Positions 54,794 to 62,528 of a stretch of 64,000 nucleotides of DNA are shown here, one piece after another. Position numbers and translations under genes: made by a program. The notes under the pieces were generated by a model. The model did not search any database, was not told where the DNA came from, and worked only from the letters and a program-made list of their open reading frames with translations. Positions within the stretch are counted from its first letter, which is position 1; every line of letters starts with the position of its first letter. This DNA comes from Kibdelosporangium banguiense (lineage in GTDB: Bacteria; Actinomycetota; Actinomycetes; Mycobacteriales; Pseudonocardiaceae): positions 4,167,203 to 4,231,202 of the forward strand of contig NZ_JAGINW010000001.1 of assembly GCF_017876405.1 (NCBI RefSeq), given 5' to 3'.

Positions 54794-55960
54794 GCCCGAC
54801 GGGACGATCGTGATCAGCACGGCCCGGTCGTCGCTGGAGACCGGCTTGCCGCCGTCCTTGTTCACCGTCCCGGCCAGGGCGTAGTTCGGGTTCAGCACGG
54901 CCATCGCGCCCAGCCGGCCGAACCCGTCCTTGTTCTCCATGGTGATCGTGGGCTTGGCGGTGATCACGCCTTCCGGGTTCAACGGCAGGTTCTGCAGGTT
55001 GCCCGCGGTGGACGTGGCCACCATCAGCAGGGAGGACACCAGCACACAGCCGGCCACGCCGGGTTTGTCGGGCCAGGTCCACGCCGGATTGCCAAGAGGC
55101 TTGCCGGGGGCCACGCGGTAGATCACGTCCCGCGTCGGCGTCCGGTCGGTCACCCAGGGCCGGCCGTCGATGCCCAGGCATACGCCGGCGGGCGTGCTGA
55201 AACCGGCGGCGATGACGGGCGAGCTCGGGTCGGGGTTGTCCTTGGCCGGTTTCCCGGTCACGTCGATGCGCAAAAGCTTGCCCGCCAACGACTTCGGGTC
55301 GGCCGCGAGAGCCGGGTTGCCGGCGTCGCCAGTGGCCAGCAGCAAGGCGCCGCCGCGATCCCGGGTCAGCGCGCCCCGGTTGCCGGACGTGCCGCGCGGG
55401 ATTCCAGTCAGTACAGGCTTCGGTGTGTCACCTGCGGTGAAACGGACGAGCCGGTTGTCGGTCGGGGTCGTGATGTACGCGTAGACCAGCTGGTCCTCGG
55501 CGTAGCTGGGCGACAGGGCGAGTCCGGTCAGCCCGGCGCCGGTGCTCGCGTCGACCGGGAGTTGCGTCACTTTGACCGGGTCGGCACCGTGCTTGACCTG
55601 CCACACAATGCCGGACTTGCGTTCGCCCGCCAGGCCCGCAGGCGGATCGCTGCCGGCGAAGGGCGCTACGGCGTCGATGGTGTCCATGCACGTGCCGACA
55701 ACGGCCGGGTTGAAGTCCTTGCACCCCTGCGGTGGCGGGATGTCGCCCTGTGGACGGCCACTGCCGCCCTGGTCGCTTCCGCCACCACCGTTGCCGCTGC
55801 CAGTACCGCCACCACCCGAGTTCGGGCCGGACTCCGGCTCGAGCTGAGGCTGTGAGGTCCAGCTCGCGGGCGGTGGCTGCTCGGCGAACGAGACGCAGCC
55901 GCTGAGTGCGAGGCCGGCCGCCACGCAACACGCGGCCAGCCGCCAACCAGAACGAGACAC
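54773..55960 (-). CDS. PQQ-type sugar dehydrogenase-like lipoprotein (LppZ-like)
   Basis: The 395-residue protein has a lipoprotein signal with lipobox LSGC (Cys22), a Gly/Ser-rich linker (about 45-75), and a six-bladed beta-propeller resembling soluble glucose dehydrogenase. Landmarks are TGLALSPSYAEDQLVYAYIT and GNRGALTRDRGGALLLATGD. The mycobacterial orthologue LppZ (Rv3006) is in the same neighbourhood. Catalytic use of PQQ is not proven for this group. Confidence 0.88.
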   Translation of the reverse strand: MSRSGWRLAACCVAAGLALSGCVSFAEQPPPASWTSQPQLEPESGPNSGGGGTGSGNGGGGSDQGGSGRPQGDIPPPQGCKDFNPAVVGTCMDTIDAVAPFAGSDPPAGLAGERKSGIVWQVKHGADPVKVTQLPVDASTGAGLTGLALSPSYAEDQLVYAYITTPTDNRLVRFTAGDTPKPVLTGIPRGTSGNRGALTRDRGGALLLATGDAGNPALAADPKSLAGKLLRIDVTGKPAKDNPDPSSPVIAAGFSTPAGVCLGIDGRPWVTDRTPTRDVIYRVAPGKPLGNPAWTWPDKPGVAGCVLVSSLLMVATSTAGNLQNLPLNPEGVITAKPTITMENKDGFGRLGAMAVLNPNYALAGTVNKDGGKPVSSDDRAVLITIVPSGSLGTKD

Positions 55961-55970
55961 GCTTGCCAGG

Positions 55971-56933
55971 TTAGGAACGAAGCCGTGAACCGTAGGTAAG
56001 CGCAGGCGGGATCAGTGCGTCGATCGGATCCCGGGCGGGCGGTCTGGCCAGTTCACGGGCCCTTTCCACGGCCTTGACCCGGCGGATCAGCAGCGTCAGC
56101 TCCTGCACGATCACATCCGGGGCCTCCAGCGGCAGGAAGTGGCTTGTCGGCAGGATCCGCACGCGGGCCTGCGGCAGCATCGATACGGGCTTCGTGGCTC
56201 GCTCCGGCGACGCCAGCAGGTCGTACTGACCGGCCAGGACGGTGATCGGGCAGGTCAGGCCGCGAAGTTCACGTGCTGGGATCGAGCCGACAGCCAGGGC
56301 GAGGGTGAAGTACCAGCGCCAGTCGTGCTGTGTGAACCGTCGCAGTGTCGCCACGACGGTTTTGACGTCCGCACCGGGGAGCATGAGCCCACTGTGCTGC
56401 GCCAGCGTCGCCGTGAATGTGTTCACCGGCACGTGGTGCAGTACTGCGTCGACCACCGGTGCAATCGCGCGCAGTGCGTGAGTTCCGGTCAGTGCAATCG
56501 CGCGACGAACCACGGCAGGGATGCCAAACGCACTGAACATCGCACCGAACAGATCACCGGGCACACCTGCGGCGAACAGCAGTCCGGACACCCGTTCGGG
56601 ATGACGGCGCGCGAGCTCCGCGGCCACCATCACGCCGACAGACCAGCCCATCACCACACAGCGGCGCACCCCGGCCGCGTCCAGCACCGCCAGTGCGTCG
56701 GCGACGTGATCGGCCAGCTCGATCCGGCTTTCGTCCTCCGGTCTCGCCGAGCCCATCGTGCCGCGGTGATACCAGGACAACACCCGTACGCCTGCCGAGG
56801 GCAACAACAGCGCGGGCCACACTTCCGGCGTCGTGCCGAGACCCGGGCACAGCAGGACCGTCGGGCCCGCGTTGTCCGTGCGCCAGCCACGAATCCTCGT
56901 GCCGTCGGCCGAGGTCACGTCGTGTTCGTGCAT
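55971..56933 (-). CDS. Alpha/beta-hydrolase
   Basis: The 320-residue hydrolase starts at ATG 56933 (MHEHDVTSADGTRIRGWR). The nucleophile elbow is GWSVGVM, and the oxyanion segment is LLCPGLGTTPEVW. His near SHFLPLEAPD and Asp near GQYDLLAS complete the triad. The substrate is unknown. It ends 10 bp before the LppZ-like gene, and both may be cotranscribed. Confidence 0.9.
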   Translation of the reverse strand: MHEHDVTSADGTRIRGWRTDNAGPTVLLCPGLGTTPEVWPALLLPSAGVRVLSWYHRGTMGSARPEDESRIELADHVADALAVLDAAGVRRCVVMGWSVGVMVAAELARRHPERVSGLLFAAGVPGDLFGAMFSAFGIPAVVRRAIALTGTHALRAIAPVVDAVLHHVPVNTFTATLAQHSGLMLPGADVKTVVATLRRFTQHDWRWYFTLALAVGSIPARELRGLTCPITVLAGQYDLLASPERATKPVSMLPQARVRILPTSHFLPLEAPDVIVQELTLLIRRVKAVERARELARPPARDPIDALIPPALTYGSRLRS

Positions 56934-56991
56934 CGCCGCTGAGTCTGCCCTAGTCAGGCACAGCAGATCGACACCACCTACTGTTGTTTGC

Positions 56992-57906
56992 GTGCCGATC
57001 ACCGTTCTGGTACCTGACGATCACGGAATGTCGGTCCTCGGCAGGCTCGAGGGCGTGCGGCTGGTGCGTTTCGACGTTGGCGAACCTCTGCCACCGGGCG
57101 CCGAGGAAGCCGAGGTGCTGATCCCTGGATTCCAGGCGGGCAGCCGGGCCCTCCCGTTGGTGGCGCAACTGCCGAAACTGCGGCTGGTCCAACTGCTGTC
57201 GGCCGGCGCGGAGAGCTGGATCGGCAAACTGCCGGACGGGGTCATGCTGGCCAACTGCCGCGGTGCGCACGGCGGCAGCACGGCCGAGTGGGTCGTCGCC
57301 GCGCTGCTGTCGATCTACCGGGAGATGCGGGAGTTCGACCAGGCGCAGGCCGAGCGCCGCTGGGCATTGCACCTGACCGACACACTGCAGGGCAAGAACG
57401 TCCTTGTGATCGGCGCGGGTGATCTCGGAAATCAGCTCAAGCGCAGGCTGGAACCGTTCGGCACAAATGTCACACTGGTCGGCACCACGGCCCGGGAAGA
57501 CGTTCGCGGTGTGGACGAACTGCCGGAACTACTAGGTCACTACGACGCGGTCGTTCTGATGGTGCCCGTTACCGCGAAAACCACCGGAATGGTGGATCCG
57601 AATTTCTTGTCCCGCATGCGGGACGGGGCCGTGCTGGTGAACGCGGCACGTGGATCAATCGTCGACACTGACGCGTTGCTCGCAGAACTGAACTCCGGCC
57701 GGTTGCGAGCCGCGCTCGACGTCACCGACCCCGAGCCGCTGCCCCCGGATCATCCATTGTGGACGGCCCCTGGCCTGCTGCTCACCCCGCACGTCGCCGG
57801 AACGTGCCGCGGCAACTTCGACCGCGCTTACGGCGTTGCGGCCAGAGAGATCGCGTTGTTCGCCGCGGGCGGGAAACCGGAGAATCTGGTGGGCGGAGCG
57901 TATTGA
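56992..57906 (+). CDS. D-2-hydroxyacid dehydrogenase
   Basis: The 304-residue enzyme starts at GTG 56992. The NAD-binding segment is VLVIGAGDLGNQLKRRL. Catalytic Arg is in NAARGSIVDTDAL, Glu in DVTDPEPLPPDHPLW, and His in LTPHVAGT. It reduces 2-oxo acids or oxidises D-2-hydroxy acids. A longer frame upstream overlaps the divergent hydrolase promoter and is discarded. Confidence 0.92.
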   Translation: MPITVLVPDDHGMSVLGRLEGVRLVRFDVGEPLPPGAEEAEVLIPGFQAGSRALPLVAQLPKLRLVQLLSAGAESWIGKLPDGVMLANCRGAHGGSTAEWVVAALLSIYREMREFDQAQAERRWALHLTDTLQGKNVLVIGAGDLGNQLKRRLEPFGTNVTLVGTTAREDVRGVDELPELLGHYDAVVLMVPVTAKTTGMVDPNFLSRMRDGAVLVNAARGSIVDTDALLAELNSGRLRAALDVTDPEPLPPDHPLWTAPGLLLTPHVAGTCRGNFDRAYGVAAREIALFAAGGKPENLVGGAY

Positions 57907-57955
57907 GTAAAAGTTTTTAGAGCGTTTCGAAGCGCCATCGCCTAGCCTACGCACC

Positions 57956-58678
57956 GTGAGTACCGACGACGACCGCTCGACCACCGCGGGCGGCTACCCA
58001 GGGATGTATTCCACGGGCGGCGACAGCTACTCCGGCTCGCACCGGATGGCCGAGCCGTCGGACAGCGACTACGGCCGGTATGACGACTCCGACCGGTACG
58101 ACGATTCCGGTTACTCGAGTTCGTCCACGACAACGGTGCTGTCCAGACCGGATGCCGAGGACACCGGCCGCACGCGGCCGGCCTACGCCTGGCACGGCGG
58201 GCTCGACTTCGCCCTGCTGGTGATGCGCTTGGTCATCGGTGGCACCTTCGTTGTGCACAGCCTGCAGAAACTCTTCGGCCTGTGGGGCGGGCCCGGCATC
58301 GACGGGTTCGCCCGTTTCCTGGGAACACAGGGTTTCTCCCAGGGAACTCTGCTCAGCTGGGTGACCGGGATCTCCGAGCTTGTCGGCGGCACCCTGCTCG
58401 TGATCGGCCTCTTCACCCCGATCGGCGCGGCCGCGGTGCTCGGCGTGATGGCGAACGTGATCTATCTGAAGTGGGGCAACGGCTTCTTCAACCCGCCCCA
58501 GGGCTTCGAATGGGAAGCAGCGGTGGCGACCGGCGCCTTCGCCCTGCTGTTCACCGGTCCAGGCCGAATCTCCCTGGACCGCCCGACCCCTTGGGGCCGC
58601 CGCCCGGTCCCCCTCGGCCTCTTCATGCTCATCGTCGCCGCCGGCCTAAGCGTGGTCACCCTCGTCGTGTTCCGCTGA
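57956..58678 (+). CDS. DoxX-family membrane protein
   Basis: The 240-residue protein starts at GTG 57956. The first 70 residues are disordered and rich in Ser, Asp, Tyr and Gly (GGYPGMYSTGGDSYSGSH). Four helices of the DoxX fold follow, beginning LDFALLVMRLVIGGTFVVHSL, with LLVIGLFTPIGAAAVLG. In M. tuberculosis, DoxX works with SodA and SseA in a membrane oxidoreductase complex. The orthologue Rv3005c lies beside LppZ and CFP6, as here. Confidence 0.88.
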   Translation: MSTDDDRSTTAGGYPGMYSTGGDSYSGSHRMAEPSDSDYGRYDDSDRYDDSGYSSSSTTTVLSRPDAEDTGRTRPAYAWHGGLDFALLVMRLVIGGTFVVHSLQKLFGLWGGPGIDGFARFLGTQGFSQGTLLSWVTGISELVGGTLLVIGLFTPIGAAAVLGVMANVIYLKWGNGFFNPPQGFEWEAAVATGAFALLFTGPGRISLDRPTPWGRRPVPLGLFMLIVAAGLSVVTLVVFR

Positions 58679-58692
58679 CCCAGCGACAGAAC

Positions 58693-58727
58693 AGGGGCGA
58701 TGGAACGAACAGTTCCGTCGCCCCTTT
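58693..58727 (+). terminator. Hairpin terminator after the DoxX gene
   Basis: A 14-bp stem (58693-58706 with 58712-58725) contains one G-T position and a 5-nt loop, followed by a short TT run. It lies 14 bp after the DoxX stop. Confidence 0.8.
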
Positions 58728-58780
58728 CCATGTATCGGGCATGGGCCTTGGCCCCCGGTTTCCAGCCTATCGCTGGGGTC

Positions 58781-58873
58781 TGACAGAAAGTGATGACGGC
58801 GGGCAGCTTCAGGGAGGTTGTCCACAGGCATTGGGTTGTCCACACCAGGGATCTCGGCGGCGCCTTTCTGTCA
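58781..58873. promoter_or_regulatory. Twin DnaA boxes inside an inverted repeat
   Basis: TTGTCCACA occurs twice in the same orientation (58818-58826 and 58836-58844), each within the 11-bp repeat GGTTGTCCACA, 18 bp apart. A 10-bp inverted repeat, TGACAGAAAG at 58781-58790 and its complement at 58864-58873, flanks them. This is the consensus actinobacterial DnaA box. The site is not an origin, as no dnaA or dnaN is nearby, but may titrate or sense DnaA. Confidence 0.6.
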
Positions 58874-58914
58874 CAGCCTGACCGTAGGCTGGATTCCGGA
58901 GGCCGGACCCCGTC

Positions 58915-59859
58915 TCAGGAATCGATGACCTCGGGGTTGACCAGGCCGCGGGGACGCTTGCCCGTCACTCCGTTAAGCAGGTTCTCCACGGCGAAAAGGC
59001 CCATGGCCGCGCGGGTTTCGGCGGTCGCGCTGCCCAGGTGGGGGAGCAGGGTCACGTTGTCCAGGTCCAGCAGGGACTTTTCCACTTCGGGTTCGCGTTC
59101 GAAGACGTCGAGCCCGGCAGCGAAGATCTCGCCGGCGCGCAGAGCTGAAGCCAGGGCCGCCTCGTCCACCAGTGGTCCACGCGCGGTGTTGACGAGTACT
59201 GCAGTGGGCTTCATCTGACGGAATACGTTGGCGTTGAACAGATGCCGGGTCTCCGGGGTCAGGGGCGCGTGGATCGAGACCACGTCCGACTCCGCGATCA
59301 ATGTGTCGAACGATACGCCGCCGGATCGTGAATTGTGGATCACGCGCATGCCGAAACCGGTGGCGCGGCGTGCGGTTGCCTGGCCGATCCGGCCGTGGCC
59401 GACTATGCCGAGTGTTCTGCCGTACAGGTCGTGGCCGAGCATCATCTTCGGGCCCCAGATCCATGGCGTGCCGGTGCGCAGGAACCGGTCACCTTCGGCG
59501 ACTCGGCGCACGCACGCCAGGATCAGAGACCAGGCGAGGTCCGCGGTCGCCTCGGTCAGGACGTCCGGTGTGTTGGCGACGAGGATGCCGCGGCGAGTGC
59601 ACTCGGCCACGTCGATGTTGTCGTAGCCGACGGCGTGGTTGGCCACGATTTTCAGTTGAGGGCCGGCCGCGTCGAGCAGTTCGGCGTCCACCCGGTCGGA
59701 CACCATGGTCAGCAGACCGTCCTTGTCCTTGGCGCGCTTGAGGAATTCGTCGCGGCCGATGGCCTCGGGCGGACCGGTGTACACGTCGAGATCGCAATGA
59801 CCCTGCAGCGCGTTCATTGCTTCGTCGACCATCGCGCGGGTGACTAGGACGGCAGGCAC
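58915..59859 (-). CDS. D-2-hydroxyacid dehydrogenase (glyoxylate/hydroxypyruvate reductase-like)
   Basis: The 314-residue enzyme has the NAD motif LGIVGHGRIGQATARRA, catalytic Arg in NTARGPLVDE, Glu in FEREPEVE and His in LLPHLGSAT. The substrate-loop sequence NHAVGYDNIDV resembles glyoxylate reductases. It lies 62 bp downstream of ilvD, with an intervening terminator-like hairpin. It is not serA, which carries a C-terminal ACT domain lacking here. Confidence 0.92.
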   Translation of the reverse strand: MPAVLVTRAMVDEAMNALQGHCDLDVYTGPPEAIGRDEFLKRAKDKDGLLTMVSDRVDAELLDAAGPQLKIVANHAVGYDNIDVAECTRRGILVANTPDVLTEATADLAWSLILACVRRVAEGDRFLRTGTPWIWGPKMMLGHDLYGRTLGIVGHGRIGQATARRATGFGMRVIHNSRSGGVSFDTLIAESDVVSIHAPLTPETRHLFNANVFRQMKPTAVLVNTARGPLVDEAALASALRAGEIFAAGLDVFEREPEVEKSLLDLDNVTLLPHLGSATAETRAAMGLFAVENLLNGVTGKRPRGLVNPEVIDS

Positions 59860-59880
59860 GCCGACGACGATAACCCAGAC

Positions 59881-59916
59881 TCCGCCTACCCCTGCACGAG
59901 AGCAGGGGTAGGCGGA
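59881..59916. terminator. Hairpin between ilvD and the D-2-hydroxyacid dehydrogenase gene
   Basis: A perfect 15-bp stem (59881-59895 with 59902-59916, 6-nt loop) lies five bases after the ilvD stop. No T-run follows; this is typical of I-shaped actinobacterial terminators. It should limit read-through from ilvD. Confidence 0.75.
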
Positions 59917-59921
59917 CGCTG

Positions 59922-61763
59922 TTACGGGATGCGGCGGACCGCACCGGTTGAGGCGTCGGTTGCCATGTGGGCGTAGGCTCGCAGGGCTGTGGTGACGGGG
60001 CGGTCGCGGTCCGCCGGTTGCCAGGGGCGTTCGCTGGACTCCATTTTGGCGCGTCGCTCCGCCAGGATCTCGTCTGAGACCAGCAGTTCAAGGGTTCGGG
60101 TGGTGACGTCGATCAGGATCTGGTCGCCGTCCTGCACCAGGCCGATCGTGCCGCCGCCCGCCGCTTCGGGGGAGATGTGGCCGACCGAGAGGCCTGACGA
60201 GCCACCGGAGAAGCGGCCGTCGGTGATCAGGGCGCACTTCTTGCCCAGGCCCGCACCTTTCAGGAACGCCGTGGGGTGCAGCATTTCCTGCATTCCCGGG
60301 CCGCCTGCCGGCCCTTCGTAGCGCACCACGAGCACGTCGCCGGGCTGGATCTGCTTGGTCAGGATCACCGAGACCGCCTGCTCCTGGCTTTCCACCACAC
60401 GCGCCGGGCCCTGGAAACGGAACAGCGACGGGTCGATGCCCGCGGACTTGATGACCGCGCCGTTCTCAGCCAAGTTGCCGCGCAGCACGGCGAGGCCGCC
60501 GTCGGCTGTGTAGGCGTGTGCGGCGTCGCGGATGCAGCCTTCGGAGGCGTCGGTGTCCAAGGAGGACCAGCGGTTGGTCGTCGAGAAGGCCTCAGTGGTG
60601 CGCACTCCGCCCGGTGCGGCGTGGAACAGTTCGATCGCCGCGTCCGAAGTCGAGCCTGATCGGATGTCCCACTCGGCGAGCCACGAGGACAGATCCGGGG
60701 AATGCACCGAGTGGACGTCCCGATTGAGCAGTCCTGCTCGGTCCAATTCGCCGAGGATGGCCGGGATTCCACCGGCCCGGTGCACGTCCTCCATGTGGTA
60801 GTCGGAGTTCGGCGAGACCTTCGACAGGCAGGGCACGCGCCGGCTGATCTCGTCGATGTCCGACAGGGTGAAGCCGACCTCGCCTTCCTGGGCCGCCGCC
60901 AGGATGTGCAACACCGTGTTCGTCGAGCCGCCCATGGCCATGTCCAGCGCCATCGCGTTCTCGAAGGCCTTACGGGAGGCAATCGAGCGAGGCAGCACGG
61001 AATCGTCGTCCGAGCCGTACCAACGGCGGCAGAGCTCGACGACAGTCGTACCCGCGGCGGAGAAAAGGTCGCGGCGGGCGGCGTGTGTGGCAAGGGTGGA
61101 GCCGTTGCCCGGCAGCGCCAGGCCGAGCGCCTCGGTCAGGCAGTTCATCGAGTTGGCCGTGAACATCCCGGAGCACGAGCCGCACGTCGGGCACGCCGAA
61201 CGCTCCACAATGGACAGCCCGTCCTCGTCGACGGCCGGGTTGGCCGACGCGGCGATCGCGGTGATCAGATCCGTCGGCGCCTGGGCGACGCCGTCCACGA
61301 TGACCGCCTTACCCGCTTCCATCGGCCCGCCGGACACGAACACGGTCGGGATGTTCAGCCGCATCGCCGCGTTGAGCATCCCCGGCGTGATCTTGTCGCA
61401 GTTGGAGATGCACACCAGCGCGTCCGCCTGGTGGGCATTCACCATGTACTCCACCGAATCGGCGATGATCTCGCGGGACGGCAGCGAGTACAGCATCCCG
61501 CTGTGTCCCATCGCGATACCGTCGTCCACCGCGATCGTGTGGAACTCCCGCGCCACACCACCGGCTTCGCGAATCGAGGAGGCCACGATGTCGCCGAGAT
61601 CACGCAGGTGCACGTGACCGGGAACGAACTGGGTGTAGGAGTTGGCAATCGCCACAATCGGCTTGCCGAAGTCGGAATCCGTCATGCCGGTCGCACGCCA
61701 GAGTGCGCGTGCTCCGGCCGCGTTACGGCCGTGGGTGGTCGTGCGCGAGCGCAACTGGGGCAT
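59922..61763 (-). CDS. ilvD: Dihydroxy-acid dehydratase
   Basis: The 613-residue enzyme has the iron-sulfur cysteines in [12 protein letters not shown] and [19 protein letters not shown], and the C-terminal [19 protein letters not shown]. It dehydrates 2,3-dihydroxy-3-methyl acids in the third step of valine and isoleucine synthesis. It is next to, but divergent from, the ilvB region, so the same pathway is clustered. Confidence 0.97.
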   Translation of the reverse strand: MPQLRSRTTTHGRNAAGARALWRATGMTDSDFGKPIVAIANSYTQFVPGHVHLRDLGDIVASSIREAGGVAREFHTIAVDDGIAMGHSGMLYSLPSREIIADSVEYMVNAHQADALVCISNCDKITPGMLNAAMRLNIPTVFVSGGPMEAGKAVIVDGVAQAPTDLITAIAASANPAVDEDGLSIVERSACPTCGSCSGMFTANSMNCLTEALGLALPGNGSTLATHAARRDLFSAAGTTVVELCRRWYGSDDDSVLPRSIASRKAFENAMALDMAMGGSTNTVLHILAAAQEGEVGFTLSDIDEISRRVPCLSKVSPNSDYHMEDVHRAGGIPAILGELDRAGLLNRDVHSVHSPDLSSWLAEWDIRSGSTSDAAIELFHAAPGGVRTTEAFSTTNRWSSLDTDASEGCIRDAAHAYTADGGLAVLRGNLAENGAVIKSAGIDPSLFRFQGPARVVESQEQAVSVILTKQIQPGDVLVVRYEGPAGGPGMQEMLHPTAFLKGAGLGKKCALITDGRFSGGSSGLSVGHISPEAAGGGTIGLVQDGDQILIDVTTRTLELLVSDEILAERRAKMESSERPWQPADRDRPVTTALRAYAHMATDASTGAVRRIP

Positions 61764-61806
61764 CGCCCCTCCAGATCAAGTCACTCTCAGTGGGAACAAC
61801 GCGAGA

Positions 61807-62250
61807 TTACCCGCGTTCAGGGGCCTGCCCGGAGTCGTCCGGTGTGGCCGGAGGTTCCTCGGAGGCGTTCGCGTCGGCGGTTTCGGCCGGGTCGGGGATA
61901 CGCCCGTTGCTGACGCTGGAAAGCAAGGACAAGTGTCGCAGCCGGACACCGGGCAGCCGGGTCACGGTCTCGTCCGTGCCCACTGCGGACACTCGTCCGT
62001 GATCAAGTTTCAGGGACGCCAACTGGTCCCACTGCAGTGACCGGCTGGTGAACCAGGTGCGCGCGGTCAGGCCCGTCGCGTCCGCTGTCGTCCGGTGGCG
62101 CACCACCCACACCACGATCACGATCGGTACCAAGTAGATCGCGTACAACCCGGGTGCGGCGAAGGCGAACGGTGTCGCGGCCACCGCGAGCAGCAGCGGC
62201 GCGAGGAGGGCGGTCGGCGGAGTCCGGAAGACGACCTTGCTTACGGTCAC
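61807..62250 (-). CDS. PH-domain membrane protein (CFP6-like)
   Basis: The 147-residue protein starts at GTG 62250 (VTVSKVVFRTPPTALLAPLLL). Two hydrophobic segments (residues about 10-45) precede a bacterial PH domain (GLTARTWFTSRSLQWDQLASL) and a Pro/Glu-rich tail. It is the counterpart of M. tuberculosis CFP6 (Rv3004), also beside ilvB. Function is unknown. Confidence 0.85.
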   Translation of the reverse strand: MTVSKVVFRTPPTALLAPLLLAVAATPFAFAAPGLYAIYLVPIVIVVWVVRHRTTADATGLTARTWFTSRSLQWDQLASLKLDHGRVSAVGTDETVTRLPGVRLRHLSLLSSVSNGRIPDPAETADANASEEPPATPDDSGQAPERG

Positions 62251-62335
62251 GCATCGATGGTGCACCTTCGGCGGTGACAGCGCGGAGCCGGGTCCCCCGG
62301 ATGGGTCCACTATCCGGGAACAGCGTCCCGTAGAT

Positions 62336-62365
62336 TTGACGCACGCGCACAACCCGCACTACGGT
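62336..62365 (+). promoter_or_regulatory. ilvB promoter
   Basis: TTGACG (62336-62341) and TACGGT (62360-62365) form a -35/-10 pair with an 18-bp spacer. The leader-peptide ATG is only 7 bp after the -10 box, so the leader mRNA probably begins at or next to its start codon. Confidence 0.65.
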
Positions 62366-62372
62366 CGGCTGT

Positions 62373-62420
62373 ATGTTCAACCCGATTGGTCTCGTACTTC
62401 CCAAGCGCGTCGACGCTTAG
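62373..62420 (+). CDS. Branched-chain amino acid leader peptide
   Basis: The 15-codon frame reads MFNPIGLVLPKRVDA and stops at TAG 62418. It has one Ile, two Leu and two Val codons, including the run ATT GGT CTC GTA CTT, ahead of paired hairpins and a terminator before ilvB. A ribosome stalled there for lack of charged tRNA would change leader folding. No ribosome site precedes it, in keeping with a leaderless start. Confidence 0.75.
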   Translation: MFNPIGLVLPKRVDA

Positions 62421-62481
62421 GAGCAACAGACTCGTCGACGCGCGACCCTCGTGCGACCCATCCGGTCGGCGGGGGTTTTTT
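62405..62481 (+). promoter_or_regulatory. ilvB transcription attenuator
   Basis: GCGCGTCGACG (62405-62415) pairs perfectly with 62433-62443. The left arm is inside the leader peptide frame, so a translating ribosome masks it. It is followed by a second hairpin built on CGACC-N5-GGTCG (62454-62468) with weaker outer pairing and six T (62476-62481), an intrinsic terminator. The exact antiterminator pairing is not obvious by eye. Confidence 0.7.
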
Positions 62482-62528
62482 CGTGTCCGGACCCCTACCC
62501 GACCACCAGACCCACGAGGCAGAAACCG

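Noticed and set aside
58781-58873. Replication origin
   Set aside because: Only two DnaA boxes, no AT-rich unwinding region, and no dnaA, dnaN or gyrB gene in the neighbourhood.
58915-59859. serA (phosphoglycerate dehydrogenase)
   Set aside because: The protein is only 314 residues and lacks the C-terminal intervening and ACT domains of actinobacterial SerA.
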